Origin: Antedon mediterranea
Taxonomy: Eukaryota > Echinodermata > Crinoidea > Comatulida > Antedonidae
Assembly: GCF_964355755.1 (NCBI RefSeq)
Contig: NC_092679.1
Coordinates: 14,748,932 to 14,812,931, forward strand
DNA length: 64,000 nucleotides
Direction: 5' to 3'
Made by a program: the position numbers and the translations under genes
The notes under the pieces: model-generated
Seen by the model: the letters and a program-made list of their open reading frames with translations, nothing else
Databases searched by the model: none
Told to the model about the DNA's origin: nothing
Shown: positions 12,325-24,380 of the stretch, in pieces
How positions within the stretch are numbered: position 1 is the first letter of the stretch
Layout: every line of letters starts with the position of its first letter

Positions 12325-15300
12325 CTTATCGGACTTTCACTCCTATGAATAGGTGTACGTATCTGAAAAAGTTGGCCTAGCTTCAAAACCAAGCCATGAG
12401 TAGATATCCATAAAGATTTAGAATGACTGATTTCGTTAGGCTACTAGTAACTAACTCATCTTCTCTGAGTATACTTCCTTCCCTTTTCAACAACGCAACG
12501 CAGCTTACAAAAAAATGAATCAACTCCTACTTCTATGGATTAACAATCAACCAATCACAATACAGTATGTAAAACAACTTTCATGCCCTCTCAACTTTGA
12601 AATAGTTATACAACCTGTTTTTTGTTATTTTTCTTTTTGTTAAGTTGCAATTTATGTAATAAAAGACATTATTAAATTTCTGTATATTTAATAAGTTAAC
12701 AAAAAACACGTAACTGTGTTCTTCTATTACCTCATATCAGACAACCATACGATAACATAGAATATAATACCATAATTTCTCCCGTTTTGTAGAATCAATA
12801 ACCATATAATTATCATATCTTGCTTTAGAAAAACTTTTTTCTCCATGGTATACTGATTATCTGGTTTCTTTACGGTAAACAAATCAATCTATCTGTTTTT
12901 TTTTTGTAATAATTGGTATTCAGTATATTGTTTATTTTCAGTCTATTACACTTTAATTTAAATAGGCCTACAGTGGATTTATTATATAACGTTTCGCGGT
13001 ACATCTGAGATAGATAAGGTACCGTAGGTATCCAAGGCGGAGATTTGTACCGAAGTGTTTGCATTGTGCTCGCCTATGTCAGAATTAACCATAATTTATA
13101 TATAGATTATGTCTAATATAGGCCTACCGTTCTTTTCTTCTATTATGGCCCATATATGCATATAGTAGCCTTTAATCATCACAATTTCATTCGGAACAAA
13201 TAATTCAGCAATCATTGTACAAAATTTACAAAAATATTTCATGGCTTAAAAGTAAAACGAATTTCTTTAAAACAATCACATGAGGATGATTGCGTTTGAT
13301 TGTAAGAAGAGTCCGGGACTATTAAAATGAAATGGAAGCGTCATTGCTGAAGAAATGCTTTTCTTTTTATAAAGGTCTGTGTAATCTATCTAAGACAAGT
13401 TCGTCATCAGTTTTTTTGATTGATTTATCTGAAAAAATGTGTCAGAAAACTCGTTTCCTGACACATTTTACAATGAAAATGAGAATGAGAAATCTGCTCT
13501 AAAGTTTGTAGTATATCGAGCATGAATTGTACATTTTAGATTGAATAGCCTTTTGGTCTAATTGCCTCTCATGAAGGAATATTACGTCACAAGATGTCAC
13601 TAATGTAGGAATATAATAATGAATATTTATCAAGAGCAGACATCGAGGATGATGTCATAGTAGATGACTAAACAAATTAGCAACCGAACAGGTGAGTTAA
13701 ATGATAAACAAAAACTAAGTAAAATATAGTTGGAAATTGGTATTTCCTGCTCTGATGGAGAGTGGGCCTATGGGTTGTAAGGTGAAACTAGAATGTAAGT
13801 TATCATGCGGATGCTGTTAACGTAGACCTACTAATACTCAGCATAAAATGCCACCCCACACTTTCCAATTGTAAGTTTCTTTTATTCATCCATAAGAAAA
13901 TATATAGTAAAAAGCATCAAAACATGGACAAAAAGGAAGGAAAGAAAAGCTTAACTTCCAATTGCGTACCGTATGTAAAGGAAGAGTAGTGACATAAGCA
14001 CAAATGCATGAGATAAGATGGATTAACAAACAGAGTCGCACACTCTAACGTATGTCGATAAGTCTTGTGTACTTTCCCCACAACGTTCATCATTTTCGGG
14101 GTGGCGCGCATCAATTGGGATTTCCTCACCTCTAATGCTGTAAATGTACATTCTTTTGGCTGAAATTAAAATACGTTGGATATCAATGCTAATTATGTCT
14201 TACTTTTCTAAATTATTATGCGGCCTTAGAAAGTTAATTTCTGTCGGGGCGTATGCTCATGGTACTTCCCACCCAATGATGCTATTAACTCATGACTACC
14301 GTTCTATTCAGTCGATGGACCGAACGTATTTTGATACAGTAGAAGTAGAAAGAAAATTGTCAAGATAATTTCTGTAGGCCTATTGTTGCTCCCATGAACA
14401 AGTATGGGTCGTTTATATCTGGGTGTCTATAAAACTGATAGAGCTTCTGTACGAGGAGTGAATTTTCTAAATCTAAAATTTATAGGCATCCTCTATAATA
14501 TATCATGTCATCCCCTCTACGATCTCTTTATAAAGAAATACAGGTGGGTCATAGCATAAACACTACATTCAATCAGTTTCATTTTTGAAGATAAGTAATT
14601 CAATCCGCCATATCTCAACAAGAAATTTATATTAATAATGGAATATACTACACATTTCTTGACCAGGTGCGCGTAAACGTGCGTGGGCTGGCTGCGTTGT
14701 AACTTGCATTATGTAAGGAAACGGGATGCCATGTTATCTAGATCTTTAAGGAAATACGTTAATGTTTCTTATAAATGCATAAAGGTATGCAGCTGCGAAT
14801 GAATGAGTCAGAGATATTATATAAAGATATTATTAGGTAACGGTATTTTTCATTTTCTTTGTGACGGGCCGAAACATTCTAATAACTTTATAAGCGAATC
14901 CCAGATTTTGATAATTTGAATGCAAAAGAAAGGACAGGGTTAAGTTAAGTTTTTCACAGTTTCTTCGGTCCGCTCTATTTAAAAATCCTGGATCTGAAAA
15001 TACAATAAATCAGGATCATAGAGTTCACGCTCGATTAGAACTACATCCGTCCGAAAACAGGATAAGAGGTGTATGTGTGTCATGTAGCCTAAAGTTATGG
15101 GCGCCAAAAACGAAACTTTTTAGAGGGCGACTTTATGGTTATTTAGATCATCACATTATGTATTTCAGGCACAGTACAGCACCCGATTTAACAAACCGAA
15201 TGTGTTTGGCTCGCTTAAGATGATGGAGAACAAAATTAGAGCCTAATGAAAATTATATATACTGTTCTTATAGTCGGGAAAAAAATCATATGTAGGCCTA

Positions 15301-15416
15301 GTGGTGAACAGATATCCACATTGTTCCCTATGAGAAGATCTAATAAAATGTGCCTTACATCTTTACAAAAAGGAAACAAATATTCCTAGATTTAAAATAA
15401 ATCAATGTAGTGACGG
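12325..15416. other. Gene-free intergenic stretch
   Basis: No coding exon was recognised. It contains a short perfect-stem hairpin (13434-13469) and several taggccta octamers. Open frames at 12870-13064, 13917-14129 and 14144-14368 lack protein-like features. Confidence 0.55.
13434..13469. repeat. Hairpin, 12-bp perfect stem
   Basis: AAAATGTGTCAG (13434-13445) is the exact complement of CTGACACATTTT (13458-13469). Three more pairs form inside after one mismatch, leaving a ctcg loop. No T-tract or gene context gives it a function. Confidence 0.7.
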
Positions 15417-15745
15417 TGAGTGAGTGAGTGGCCGAGCGGTTGAGACAGTGGAACCGTAATCACGTAGCCATAACATCGGCAGGGGTTCGAGGCTCACTCA
15501 CTCCATGGTTCTGGTGGTAGAACGAGTCTTCTCGGATAAGGACTATAAACCGTAGGTCCAGTGTACACAACTTGCTCGTGTGCACTTTAAAGAACCTAGT
15601 ACATCTTTCGAGACGAGTAGGGGGTTACCCCGGTGTATTAGTACATCACAGCCACTGATCACCAACTGGGCCCTCTGGGAGATCAGTCTTTGACTGAAGA
15701 GGTCACCCAGTATAAAGATAAAACAAACAAACAAAAACAAACGGT
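15417..15745 (+). mobile_element. tRNA-derived SINE, copy A
   Basis: The 5' part is tRNA-like: A-box gtggccgagcggttgagac (about 15428) and B-box GGTTCGAGGCT (15484-15494), as in a class II tRNA head. A roughly 230-bp body follows (words ctcggataaggactataaac, ctttcgagacgagtaggg, gggccctctgggagatcag) and the tail is A-rich (aaacaaacaaacaaaaac). An almost identical copy lies inverted at 50549-50832, which proves a dispersed family. Confidence 0.85.
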
Positions 15746-16269
15746 ACACATTTGGGCTCATCTAATCAATGAATCAAGAACCCTCTATTTCCTAAAGTGC
15801 CCTTTTCTTCAACAAGAGACCAGCAGTGAAAATTCTAATAAATGCCCTTAACTCGTGACAATTTTTATGCCAATCTTACCTAGAAATCAGGCAAATTATT
15901 GTTATCTACCATGTACCAGGCTAGGCCAACCTTTCCCCGTTGCTTGCACTTGCTCCTATTAGCGGGGAAAAAGAACTGTAAATATATAAAATATCTAAAA
16001 GACACAAGAAAAGGGAAAATACTGAGACTTTTGCTGACATCAGATCAAGGATACGTTTCAGTCTGTACGTCATACATACATTTTTTTCTTTCTAAATACT
16101 CTGACATTGTCGCATTAATGTGCACATATTCTAATAACATCTAATAGTTCTGAAACGACTTAAAAGATTTCCTTTTGAATAGAAACTCATCTTGAAAGGA
16201 TACAAATAGGCCTACAAAAAACAAAGTATTAACATGTATGTAAGCCTTGTAACTTCAACCGATTCTTTG

Positions 16270-16625
16270 TAATGTAGGTATATCTTTATTTGTTCTGTAT
16301 CTTATGATAGTTTCTGATACAGTGCCCATGTTAGTCACATGTTCCCACTGTAATATGGGTATTATTTGTAACATTTTACAGTAACTGTTTTTTTTGTAAT
16401 ATATCTTCATTTGTTCTGTATCTTATGAAAGTTCCTGATACAGTGCCCATGTTAGTCACATCTTCCAACTGCAATATAGGTATTATTTGTAACATGTAGA
16501 GTCACTGTTTTCTTTTTAATGTATCTTCGTTTGTTCTTTATCTTATGGAAGTTTCCTGATACAGTGCCCATGTTTATCACACCTGTATTGTAGGAGTATT
16601 CCTAATATTCTTCAGGTTATATTAA
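16270..16625. repeat. Three tandem copies of a ~120-bp unit
   Basis: The segment with gtatcttatg, ctgatacagtgcccatgtt and gtattatttgtaacat repeats at a spacing of 121 then 120 bases (anchors 16295, 16416, 16536). The third copy is more diverged at its right end. There is no coding potential. Confidence 0.85.
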
Positions 16626-17599
16626 AGAGTGTAAAACAACGTCATATGTTAGGGCCTATACCATATTTAGGAATTTGCTTATAATTAATACAAATACATT
16701 TTCAAGATACACTATAGCTCAAGCTGTTCTTTTGGGCAAACCATGTTTATAGAACAGAGTATTTAGTTTAGTTGTGGATGATAACAAAAACCAAACAATT
16801 TTATTTAATAATGTCATGTTATCACATTAAAGACATATGTTCATGATTGTTTAACCTTAACCCGTATCACATGAATAATCCGGCATAAAAATAAATTATA
16901 TTCTTTGTCAAATGGCCAAATAACTGGTTTTCTTTTTACATCTTTACTTGATTGTGTCATATAGAAAATAATTTTGAATTATTACTTCTTTATCTTATTG
17001 GCTGGATTTAAGGAACGTAGTGCAATGCAGTATTTCTTTCAATTTCACAAAGATGTAAAAACATGTCATGCATCCAATTTTTTTCTTTTTGAATATATTA
17101 ATTTCTCATCTTTTCATTGGCTGGATATAACACTTGTTGTAAGGCAATGTAAGTGCTTTATTTGTCTCAATTTCATCAAGTCGTCAAAATATGTAATTAT
17201 TATATACTTATTGTGAGGAAGTGAGCCCTCGCGGTACGTGAAATGTTACGAATGCAAAAACAAAATCGTGAATAGAAAACGGAAACATTCATTTCCGGAT
17301 GAGCTTCAAATTATTAAATGAAAAACTTCGGTAAGTTATATATAGGCCATCAACTGTTTTCTCAATGTGCTTATTTCTAACGAACATTTCGTCTAATTAA
17401 AATGTATTAAGTTTGTTTGTATTCTGTAACAGTTGAAGTTAACATTATTTTAAAAAAACACATCCGCCTGTATCCCTACAGATTATGGCATTAATTATAT
17501 TCAAATTCTGTAATATCACCCTTGACGCGCGTAGGCCAATTATTAAGTTAAGGTTAGATTGAGCTTATGACATACATAGAACATGTTAAACACAGGTGA

Positions 17600-17815
17600 T
17601 ATTGTATCACAGAATTTCAAGTCAAATCAAGTGTCATTTATTGTCATTTGTTTTAAGAAAAAAACAAAACAATTCTGTTTGCTCTGTTGGCAGAACACAA
17701 TATCCAACGGACACAACACGTACTCAAAACAAAAACATTTTAAAAAGTGTCAACATGATGTCTAAGGCTCTAATAGCTCCTGGAAAGAAACTATTTGTAA
17801 ATCGTGCCTTATTGG
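17600..17815 (+). repeat. Dispersed repeat, copy A
   Basis: It contains gtgtcatttattgtcatttg, ctgtttgctctgttggcaga, atccaacggacacaacacg and gctcctggaaagaaac, all found inverted at 26013-26215. The left end runs into caagtcaaatcaag, matching the (cttga)n end of the other copy. It is probably a retroelement fragment; the family is not recognised. Confidence 0.7.
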
Positions 17816-17994
17816 CCTTAATAATTTGCTTATGATACTGGACATTAGGGTGGAGATATCGGACATTAATGTGGAGATACAAAGAATCAGCCCAACCCTG
17901 TCAATAACCGATACTGTGGGCCATTTCGTTGAAACCTACTTGCAATAACTGACGACATGCAATCTATTCAAAGCAACATTTTCCTATTAAGGAA

Positions 17995-18063
17995 TCCAAC
18001 AAATAGTTTCCTATTAATGTGTCCCCTGAATTGGGGTGTCCCAGAAGAGGTGATCTACTACTG
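17995..18063. repeat. MITE-like element, pogo/Tigger-type terminus (copy 2, partial)
   Basis: The words gtgtcccctgaattggggtg and tctactactg-TA give the right half of the family seen at 35206-35389. The left terminal repeat is missing or decayed. Confidence 0.5.
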
Positions 18064-19081
18064 TATAGTCAGAATGTCTTTTTTTATGAAGATGTAAAAA
18101 ATAATATGACGATTTTAATATAATTATAATACAATTATTCAGTATACCTGTACATTTATGAAACTTTATTTCCTTCACATATCGTTGATTTATATCAGTG
18201 CATTTTAATGTACAGCTATATATTGTTCTCATTATAAAATCAATCGATTGTCGGTAATGTATCAATATTTTGTCCAGTATCATAGACCAGTCTGTGATAC
18301 GGTGTCACATAGTATTAAAACCAATATAACCCTAACATAGTACAGGCGTAACATGTGATACATATGTGATACTGTATATACTGAATTCGCCTATGATTAA
18401 AATTATGTGGAGATCAGTATACAGAATCGAGTTTATACATTGATAAATGTGCTAAATTATATTATTATTTATTTAGAACTAACTAATACTGTTGGCAACT
18501 CAAGTCTTTAATTCTACAGTAATAACACTTTTATTTATGTGTAAAAAAAGCCAAAATCATTATTAATAATTTATTCAGATTGTATTCACATAAAGGTATA
18601 GTGCACCAACTTGGCAGCTAGAGTCTTTAATAATGATATCGATAATTATGATCTTTGACAACAAATATGTTTTTGATTATTATTTAATGCAATTCTACTA
18701 TTATTATTTAAATTGGGAAATCAGTAATATACAGACAGTACACGCTATTTACAGTAGCCCGCGCCAAATTATCTTGGCTGGTTCAGGTGATTTTCGTTCA
18801 ATATTCAGACTTAGTTATTTACACGGTTCCTATCCACCACATTTTGCGATAATTAGCCTATGAAACCAACTTACTCGGGTAAATAACTAAATATGAACGG
18901 GCCTATATGGTTATAATAATTATATTACAATTCAGAGAGGCTGTGTATTCCATAAGTGTCAAAACTCTCTTTAACTAACTCGGCATTAGAAATTGAACGT
19001 GTGTGAACGCACTTTATACTATAACGGTAACATTTCTATCAAATTAATTAATAAAATATTCATAAACGTAAAAACTCGTCA

Positions 19082-20212
19082 TCAATTGTGTCTAAATAAC
19101 TCAACAGGTGCCGTGTATGTATCAACAAGTGACGTCCTCCTGTCGGGTATCCTGTGCTCTTGTGTGTGATTATTATTGTTCGTCTGCTGTAGGGGAGGGT
19201 TTCGTAAATTCGCCAACATATCAATGTATTCACACGACCCATATTGTAGTTCTGTCGGTTTTACATATTCTTGTATGTTATACGAACGTTTCACTGTATC
19301 ATATACAGAATCCATGCTTTTAGACTTGTGAAACATCGCTTCCCTGTGCAATTTGTTAGCGGGATGATGTCTGTTATGCCGCTTGCGAGATGGGGGAACA
19401 GGTTTTGCAACACGCGGAGGAGGTAAAGCTGGAGGTTGAGGTTTCTGGTGGTATGATGTCAAATCTAAATCAACATGATAGCGTTCAGATGACGCTGTGC
19501 TTGATGTGTTGGTCGGTTGATTTAGACTCATGTAATGTTCATCTGGAATGACCGCTCGCCCGCGTTCACATCGTTTTGTTGCTCTGTCAAGATACGGAAC
19601 TTTTGACGCGTGTCGACGACGTATTAAATTGACTGCTATGACAATACCGATAAACACACCGATGCATCCCATCACTAGGCCTACACCAATGGCTGTTCCT
19701 ACCCCAGAACTATGCTTCTCATCCTCAGATTTTGAATTACGATTATCGAAGTTGACTGTCCTTCCTTTAAATATCACCGTTTGTGTTGAGTGAGGCTGCA
19801 TTAGCTCCATTATCCGCACTGTAACACTCTGTGACCATACTTGCCCCAAATCATTCGTTACTTCGCAAACAAACTCCTTATTATGGTCGTGACCGTTTAG
19901 ATGGATCACTTCCAATGTTCGTTTTTTATCCCTTTCAGCTAATTTAAACGGTTCCATTAACATATGAAATGGTACTTTCCATCTATATTCCTGTACGTTC
20001 TGAATACCATGCGCTACGCAGCGCAAAGTCAGGTTCATGCCTCTTTCAACGATAGGATCATGCGGAATGATCTCCACGTTTGGCTGAGAATATCTAATCC
20101 ACGGTCCATCATAATCACTCGAAGATGTATGGAATTCGGTTGGTAAAACATTTCCAAAAGAACAATATACAGTATGAACGCATATTAAGGCGAGTATAGT
20201 TAATACGTTCAT
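19082..20212 (-). CDS. Single-Ig-domain membrane protein with SH3/SH2-motif tail
   Basis: Single-exon gene of 376 codons; no named orthologue recognised. Residues 1-17 form a signal peptide. One Ig domain spans C65-W78-C116 with a sequon at N60, followed by a short stalk and a glycine-rich membrane helix (about 170-197) stopped by RRRH. The tail (198-376) carries Y227 (YMSL), a proline-rich block at 258-276 including PVPPSR (PxxPxR SH3 class), basic histidine-rich residues, then Y304 (VYDTVK), Y316 (EYVKPT), Y324, Y329 (YIDM, a PI3-kinase p85-type YxxM site) and Y366. The Ig domain aligns by eye with Ig 2 of the 11029-12324 protein (VEI...DP....G.N.TL.C, W-K/N-V/I-P, KRT.L), and the tail shares YDT[IV]K...EY[LV].PT. 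The likely role is phosphotyrosine and SH3 adaptor recruitment at the plasma membrane; the ligand is unknown. Confidence 0.85.
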   Translation of the reverse strand: MNVLTILALICVHTVYCSFGNVLPTEFHTSSSDYDGPWIRYSQPNVEIIPHDPIVERGMNLTLRCVAHGIQNVQEYRWKVPFHMLMEPFKLAERDKKRTLEVIHLNGHDHNKEFVCEVTNDLGQVWSQSVTVRIMELMQPHSTQTVIFKGRTVNFDNRNSKSEDEKHSSGVGTAIGVGLVMGCIGVFIGIVIAVNLIRRRHASKVPYLDRATKRCERGRAVIPDEHYMSLNQPTNTSSTASSERYHVDLDLTSYHQKPQPPALPPPRVAKPVPPSRKRHNRHHPANKLHREAMFHKSKSMDSVYDTVKRSYNIQEYVKPTELQYGSCEYIDMLANLRNPPLQQTNNNNHTQEHRIPDRRTSLVDTYTAPVELFRHN

Positions 20213-20928
20213 GTTGCCTTACTTTAAACAACCCAACTTCACAGTACAGTTTTCCGATCGCAAATGATTGATGGTAAAATCATCAGCAGTTTTTGTTTTG
20301 ATATTAGTAATATTCTGAACCGTTCTGCTACTGATTAAGCTCGTTATGTTTTCATTTACTTATAGACTATAACTTCACGTCAACAGTCCCTATTGAAGTA
20401 TTAGGGGAAGTTACGCATTACGTACCGGATAATACACTATTAACCAATAGATCAATCTATGAAAAACATTGCTTGCTGAACAAAATAGCTAAAATCATTA
20501 ACGAAAGTTAATTTTATAACTTGGATTATTTATTAAAATGAATTATTAATCCTTTAATATGATACAAAACACGGTTTCTCTTGCTTGTTTTCAATAAAAA
20601 AAATGCTAAGCTTTCGGTTTAACGAATTTAATCAGTGACATGAGATCCTCAGAGACGTCCTTTGTGGCAATGAATGCATTTTTTAGATGTGTTATTGCAT
20701 TAATTATATGTCGTATAATACTCTGAAAGAGCGTCTTCGTCACTGGCTGTGTTTTAAATACTATATAGACATATCTGACTCATTCATAATTATAATTTTA
20801 TTCTTCTACATTTCACTCTAAAAAGTCAAAGTAAAATTATATTGGCATAACAAAAATTATACATTAAATATGTATCGAAATCGCAAGTAGAAAGCATTTG
20901 GAGTTCCGACCCTCTTAAAGCTCTATCT
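20213..20928. other. Upstream flank of the single-Ig gene; nothing else recognised
   Basis: AT-rich DNA without coding character. It should hold the promoter of the gene starting at 20212 (minus strand), but I see no convincing core element; a weak TATAAG-like word lies near 20360. Confidence 0.4.
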
Positions 20929-21070
20929 ACACTATCAAACTAGTTTGACTAAAAAAGTGTGATGTGCCCAAATATGGTAGTGATATACCCAAATATGGTA
21001 ATGATATGACATCATCATGTCCATATATGGGCACATCACATTTTTTTGGTCACATAAAGTTTGGTAGTGA
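20929..21070. mobile_element. Inverted-repeat MITE, copy A
   Basis: The left arm (actatcaaactagtttgac, then aagtgtgatgtgcccaaata) is mirrored by the right arm (tatatgggcacatcacattt, then cacataaagtttggtagtg). Internally caaatatggtagtgatat is duplicated. A second copy is at 57246-57345. Confidence 0.75.
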
Positions 21071-21219
21071 AGACATTTTACACAGACAAGTGGTAACGAT
21101 AGGCGGGAAAACGCGTGTTTGTCCCACGTACAATGTGTATCTATGTGTTTCCGTTCAACCACCCGTCCGCTCGCTCAGCGTTTTGTGTAAATGGTCATAA
21201 GAAATAGCATAGATATTCT

Positions 21220-23820
21220 ACATAACGTTTACAGCTTACCGTTACTGCTCGTTCAGTTGGTTACTATATAATAATTTACATGCGCAGATGTTACCTTAAC
21301 ACATTGTATTTCAAAAAGTAGATGTTTTTACCAATTTTTTTTCAAATGAGGACTCTTTATATTTGTACATAGGCCTAACTGGTTACTAAATCATAATTGG
21401 CCTGTTCAGAATCACATAATGTGTTCTGCGCATGTTACCTCAACATATTTTAATAAGTCAATAATGCCCATTACAAAAAATTCCCTGTACACGGAGATTT
21501 TCTAAAAAGGACAAAATTTGGACCCTTTTATTTGTTGACATATAATAATTGCTATGCGCAGAATAACAAAATGTGTTCTGCATGTTACCTCAATACCTTT
21601 TTTAATAAGTAGATATTTTGGCAAGTTTATAAGAAAAAATCTTTGTACTATTGTACAGGGAAATTTTCGAAAAAAAACCCTTTAATTTTGTTGACATAAC
21701 TGGTTACTATAACATAATTGGCATGCGCAGAATCACATGATGTGTTCTGCGCATGTTACTTGAACATGTTTCAAAAGTTCGATATCCGTGTAAAGTACTA
21801 TAGTAAAAATAATTCTAGAAAAATCGGAATCTTTCATTTTGTTGACATAACTGGCTACAGCTATAGCATATTTGGCATGCGCAGAACCACATATTGTGTT
21901 CTGCGCATGTTATCTAAACATATTTTAATAATTCGATATTTTGGCATTTTTTTGATAAAATCACTGTACTATAGTACAGAGAAATTTTCGAAAAATGGCC
22001 AAATTTAGACCCTTTATATTTTGACATAAATGGTTACTATCATAATTGACATGCGCAGAAACACATAATGTGTTCTGCGCATGTTACCTCAACATATTTT
22101 AAAAAGTTGATATTTTGTCAATTTTTCGAAAAAATCCCTGGGAAATTTTCGAAAAAATTGACAAATTTGGAACCCTTTCATTTTGTTGACATAACTGGTT
22201 ACTATAAGATAATTGGCTTGCGCAGATGTTCTGCGCATGTTACCTCAATATATTTTAATAAGACGATATTTTGGCAATTTTTTGATAAAATCACTGTAGG
22301 CCTACTATAGAACAGAGAAATTTCGAAAAATGGCCAAATTTAGACCCTTTATATTTTGACATAAATGGTTACTATATCATAATTGACATGCGCAGAAACA
22401 CATAATGTGTTCTGCGCATGTTACCTCAACATATTTTAAAAAGTCGATATTTTGTCAATTTTTCGAAAAAATCCCTGTGAAATTTTCGAAAAATTGCCAA
22501 ATTTGGGCCCTTTCATTTTGTAGACATATAACTGGTTACAGCTATATCATAATTGGCATGCGCACAAACACATAATGTGTTCTGCGCATGTTATCTAAAA
22601 ATATTTTAATAATTCGACATTTTGGCAATTTTTTGATAAAATCACTGTACTATATTACAGAGCGTTTTCGAAAAATTGGCAAATTTAGACCCTTTATATT
22701 TTGACATAAATGGTTACTATATCATAATTGACATGCGCAGACCCTTTTATTTTGTTGACATTTAACTGGTTATTATAAGATAATTGGCTTGCGCAGATGT
22801 TCTGCGCATGTTACCTCAATATATTTTAATAAGACGATATTTTGGCAATTTTTTGATAAAATCACTGTAGGCCTACTATAGAACAGGGAAATTTTCGAAA
22901 AATTGCCAAATTCGGGCCCTTTCATTTTGTAGACATAACTGGTTACAGCTATATCATAATTGGCCTGCGCACAAACACATTATGTGTTCTGCGCATGTTA
23001 TCTCAACATATTTTAATTATTCGATATTTTGGCAATTTTTTTATAAAATCAAAATGGCCAAATTTAGACCAATCAATCAATCAAAGTAACATTTATTTTT
23101 GACATAAATGGTTACTATATCATAATTGACATGGGAAACACATAATGTGTTCTGCGCATGTTACCTCAACATATTTTAAAAAGTCGATATTTTGTCAATT
23201 TTTCGAAAAAATCCATGGAAACTTTTCGAAAAATTGAAAAATTTGGAACCCTTTCATTTTGTTGACATATAACTGGTTACTATAAGATAATTGGCTTGCG
23301 CAGATGTTCTGCGCATGTTACCTCAATATATTTTAATAAGACGATATTTTGGCAATTTTTTGATAAAATCACTGTACTATAAGTACAGAGAAATTTTCGA
23401 AAAATTGCCAAATTTTGACCCTTTTATTTTTTGAAATAAATAGTTACTACTGCATATCATAATTGGCATGCGCAGAAACATTGTTACCTCAGCATATTTC
23501 AAAAAAATATTTTGGCCTTTTTTTGGAAAATGCTTGTACTAATAGTACTGTAGGCTAATATAATGTGACATGCGCAGACACAAATAACGTGGCTTGCGCA
23601 TGTTACGTTGATAAATATTTTAAAAAGTCAACATTTTGGCCATTCTTCGAAAATATACGTGAAATGTACTGTCTTGTCCATGTTACCTTAATACTTTTTT
23701 TGGGTCGATATTTTAGCCATATTTCGAAAAATCCCAAAACTTTCACCTTACAAAATAATGTGTTCTGCGCATGTTACTTCAATACATATTTTTTAAAATC
23801 GATATTTTGGGCATAGTGAT
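21220..23820. repeat. Satellite-like array, ~16 copies of a ~150-190-bp unit with palindromic core
   Basis: The motif tgttctgcgcatgttacctc recurs near 21421, 21573, 21741, 21897, 22070, 22219, 22406, 22578, 22799, 22985, 23147, 23306, 23592, 23673 and 23760, spaced about 80-220 bases. Each unit also has ggttactata, aattggcatgcgcag, a cgaaaaat pair flanking ctgtactatagtacag, and tagaccctttatattttgac. In most units atgcgcagaaacacat and aatgtgttctgcgcat form a near-perfect inverted repeat. The order of subtypes suggests higher-order duplication. There are no genes inside. Confidence 0.9.
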
Positions 23821-24149
23821 ATACGTGGGCATATAATAATATTATCAAATACAAATTAAATTTTCTTATCCCTATAGTACATGGATTTTGTCGAAAAGAA
23901 TTTCGCCCCATAAAGCGGTCAACTTGATGGATGGTAATAGCAATACTATCCCATTCTTGTTACATTTTACACAGTTCATTTTTCTGTTGATTTTGTAAAA
24001 ATTCCTTAAAAGAAATTTTAGATAAAAAGAGTTAAACTATGATAAAATAGTATTTAATTAAAATCAAATACGACAACGATCATTATCCTTTCGTTATAAA
24101 CAGAAAATGAAACAAAACACATCAAACTATAATACAATAATTCTCAATG

Positions 24150-24380
24150 GAGTTGTGGCTTGGTGGTTATGGTGCTTGGCTACCACTCAAAGGGTCCTGG
24201 GTTCAAGTCCTGTCACATGTCAGAATTTTTCTTCACTTCACTCCCAAAGACTTGTAATAAGACTTTGTTTATGTAGAGCATCTTGTGTATATGTTTGTCT
24301 TGTGAACCTCTGAGGGTCCCTAATGATCAGCAATAGCTGGATGGATCACCCTCATTAAATATGGTGTTAAAAAAAAAAAA
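24150..24380 (+). mobile_element. tRNA-derived SINE (second family)
   Basis: A-box-like tggcttggtggttatgg at about 24156 and B-box GGTTCAAGTCC at 24200-24210 form a tRNA-like head. A roughly 150-bp body (caatagctggatggatcacc, ctcattaaatatggtg) ends in an 11-base A tail. It is distinct from the SINE at 15417. Confidence 0.75.

Noticed and set aside
15428-15500. Possible tRNA gene
   Set aside because: A- and B-boxes are present, but the acceptor and anticodon arms do not close and the sequence continues into a SINE body repeated at 50549-50832.
21718-23816. Several plus-strand frames with recurring CSAHVTS-like words
   Set aside because: Translations of the palindromic repeat array; the recurring peptide comes from the repeat unit.
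24150-24225. Possible second tRNA gene
   Set aside because: tRNA-like head of a SINE with an A tail; no clean cloverleaf.
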